Part shown: in pieces, positions 63,321 to 64,000 of the stretch
How positions within the stretch are numbered: the stretch's first letter is position 1
How the letters are laid out: each line of letters starts with the position of its first letter
Assembly (NCBI RefSeq): GCF_000330505.1
Contig: NW_004440383.1
Location: 72,751 to 136,750, forward strand
Origin: Entamoeba invadens IP1
Taxonomy: Eukaryota; Evosea; Mastigamoebida; Endamoebidae
Direction of reading: 5' to 3'
DNA length: 64,000 nucleotides
Notes under the pieces: generated by a model
Database searches by the model: none
What the model was told of the DNA's origin: nothing
Seen by the model: the letters and a program-made list of their open reading frames with translations, nothing else
Position numbers and translations under genes: made by a program

Positions 63321-64000
63321 TTACTTCTTCGACTTCTTTGGAGTTTTCGTTTCCTTTTTCTCCTTTTTAGTTTCTTTCTTTGGAGTTTTTGCTTCCTTCT
63401 CTTCTTTCTTAGCAGGTTTCTTCTCATCCTTCTTTGGTGTTTTCGCCTCTTTCTTGGTTTCCTTCTTAGTAGTTTTCTTTGGTTTCTCTTCCTTTTCCTC
63501 TTTTTTCGACTTAGTTTCCTTTTTCGCTGATTTCTTTGGTTTCTCCTCTTTCTCTTCTTTTTTGCCCTTCTTTGCTGTTTTCTTTGGCTTCTTTTCTTCC
63601 TCCTCTTCACTCTCTTCCACGTGAGCAACATCTTCCGTAGCGGTCACAACGGGTTTTGTGTTGCCAGGCTTCTGCATGAATTTGACGATCTCTTGTGCGT
63701 ACTTCTCTTTAGTCTTTTCCTTCGAAGCACCCGCAAGGCAAAGAACTCTGCAGACTTCGATAAGATCTGCGTATGAAAGCTTAGCCAAAGACGCTTCTTT
63801 CTTCTCAACAAGTTCTTTAGTCTCAGTCGCGTTCTCACCTTTAATTCCCGAGAAATCCATAATATCAGTACGACGAGTGGCTTCAGATCCAATTGATCCA
63901 TAAAGGACTTTGTGTATGAGTATGGCCTTTTCGGATCCTTTGTGGATCGATTTCATTGTCGCCTTGATCTCCTCTATTTCGCTCAATTCTTCCCATCGCC
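63321..64000 (-). CDS. DEK-like chromatin protein, 5' partial
   Basis: The frame is open to the right window edge, so the N-terminus is missing. The visible part includes KAILIHKVLYGSIG, then MDFSGI, then LIEVCRVLCLAG and YAQEIVKFMQKPGNTKP. This order corresponds to DEK: LHKLLYNRPG, QFSGF, a helix with ICEVLDL, then ILNFLMHPKPSGKP. It is followed by an acidic stretch and a 90-residue Lys-rich tail with repeated KKETKK and TPKK. DEK binds structured DNA and histones. A generic SAP-like basic protein is the alternative. Confidence 0.68.
   Translation of the reverse strand, partial: RWEELSEIEEIKATMKSIHKGSEKAILIHKVLYGSIGSEATRRTDIMDFSGIKGENATETKELVEKKEASLAKLSYADLIEVCRVLCLAGASKEKTKEKYAQEIVKFMQKPGNTKPVVTATEDVAHVEESEEEEEKKPKKTAKKGKKEEKEEKPKKSAKKETKSKKEEKEEKPKKTTKKETKKEAKTPKKDEKKPAKKEEKEAKTPKKETKKEKKETKTPKKSKK

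Noticed and set aside
63299..63631. Arg/Lys-rich 110-codon minus-strand frame
   Set aside because: Shifted-frame shadow of the Lys-rich tail of the DEK-like protein.
1..64000. tRNA genes, rRNA, CRISPR arrays or transposable-element proteins
   Set aside because: No tRNA-like B-box/cloverleaf, regular repeat-spacer series, reverse transcriptase or transposase was seen in the spacers or frames.

Overview
This is a eukaryotic window. The densely packed genes have short introns that begin GTTTGT and mostly end in TAG, and they are separated by very AT-rich spacers. The gene content (a Cys-rich transmembrane kinase, DH/PH Rho GEFs, TLDc proteins, a GSK3-type kinase, an SH2 kinase) and a GTATTTAAAG/AAATTCA promoter before one gene point to Entamoeba. 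The moderately GC-rich codons in coding regions make E. invadens more likely than E. histolytica, but that species call is an inference. Many genes appear as two to four open reading frames that join only when GTTTGT...AG introns are removed. I rebuilt these joins by hand; the exon lengths sum to whole codons and the junctions usually restore a known domain.

Layout from left to right. 1-8.2 kb holds the end of a RasGEF gene and a 1669-residue receptor-like kinase with furin-like Cys repeats. 8.2-19.9 kb holds a Rab GTPase, a protein with a possible ubiquitin-like fold, an RS-containing protein, a small secreted basic protein, a small coiled-coil protein, an ARM-like protein, a 100-N gap, an unknown protein, a SPRY protein and an Ipi1-like protein. 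20-29 kb holds a VPS16-like HOPS/CORVET subunit, a GOT1 vesicle-transport protein, a coiled-coil protein, ribosomal protein S25, and two TLDc proteins on either side of a GSK3 kinase. 29-38.8 kb holds a BAR-like/DH/PH/RhoGAP/PH protein, a SKI2 RNA helicase, an HMG-box protein and a ubiquilin/Dsk2.

38.9-64 kb holds a RalGAP-beta-like protein, a PH/WH1-like protein, an RRM protein, a small coiled-coil protein, an RBR ubiquitin ligase, NOP56, RWDD1/DFRP2, TTC27, an NSRP1-like splicing protein, a PH-containing relative of K-dependent Na/Ca exchangers, a SAM-DH-PH Rho GEF, a kinase-like/SH2 protein, an eIF4G-like factor and, at the right edge, a DEK-like chromatin protein. The genes do not form one pathway. 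Recurrent themes are small-GTPase signalling (RasGEF, Rab, two RhoGEFs, RalGAP-like), membrane traffic (VPS16, GOT1, Rab) and RNA/ribosome biogenesis (NOP56, Ipi1, SKI2, S25, eIF4G, RWDD1).

The points most worth a second look are these: an exchanger-like protein that carries a PH domain in its loop and has lost the acidic residue of its second alpha-repeat; an SH2 protein whose kinase domain lacks the HRD and DFG aspartates; PAM2-like motifs in the N-terminus of an eIF4G-like protein; a nine-copy TTAACGA/TCGTTAA array upstream of the S25 gene; a perfect hairpin directly abutting a stop codon; and a Rho GEF whose two halves match but whose intron does not fit canonical boundaries.
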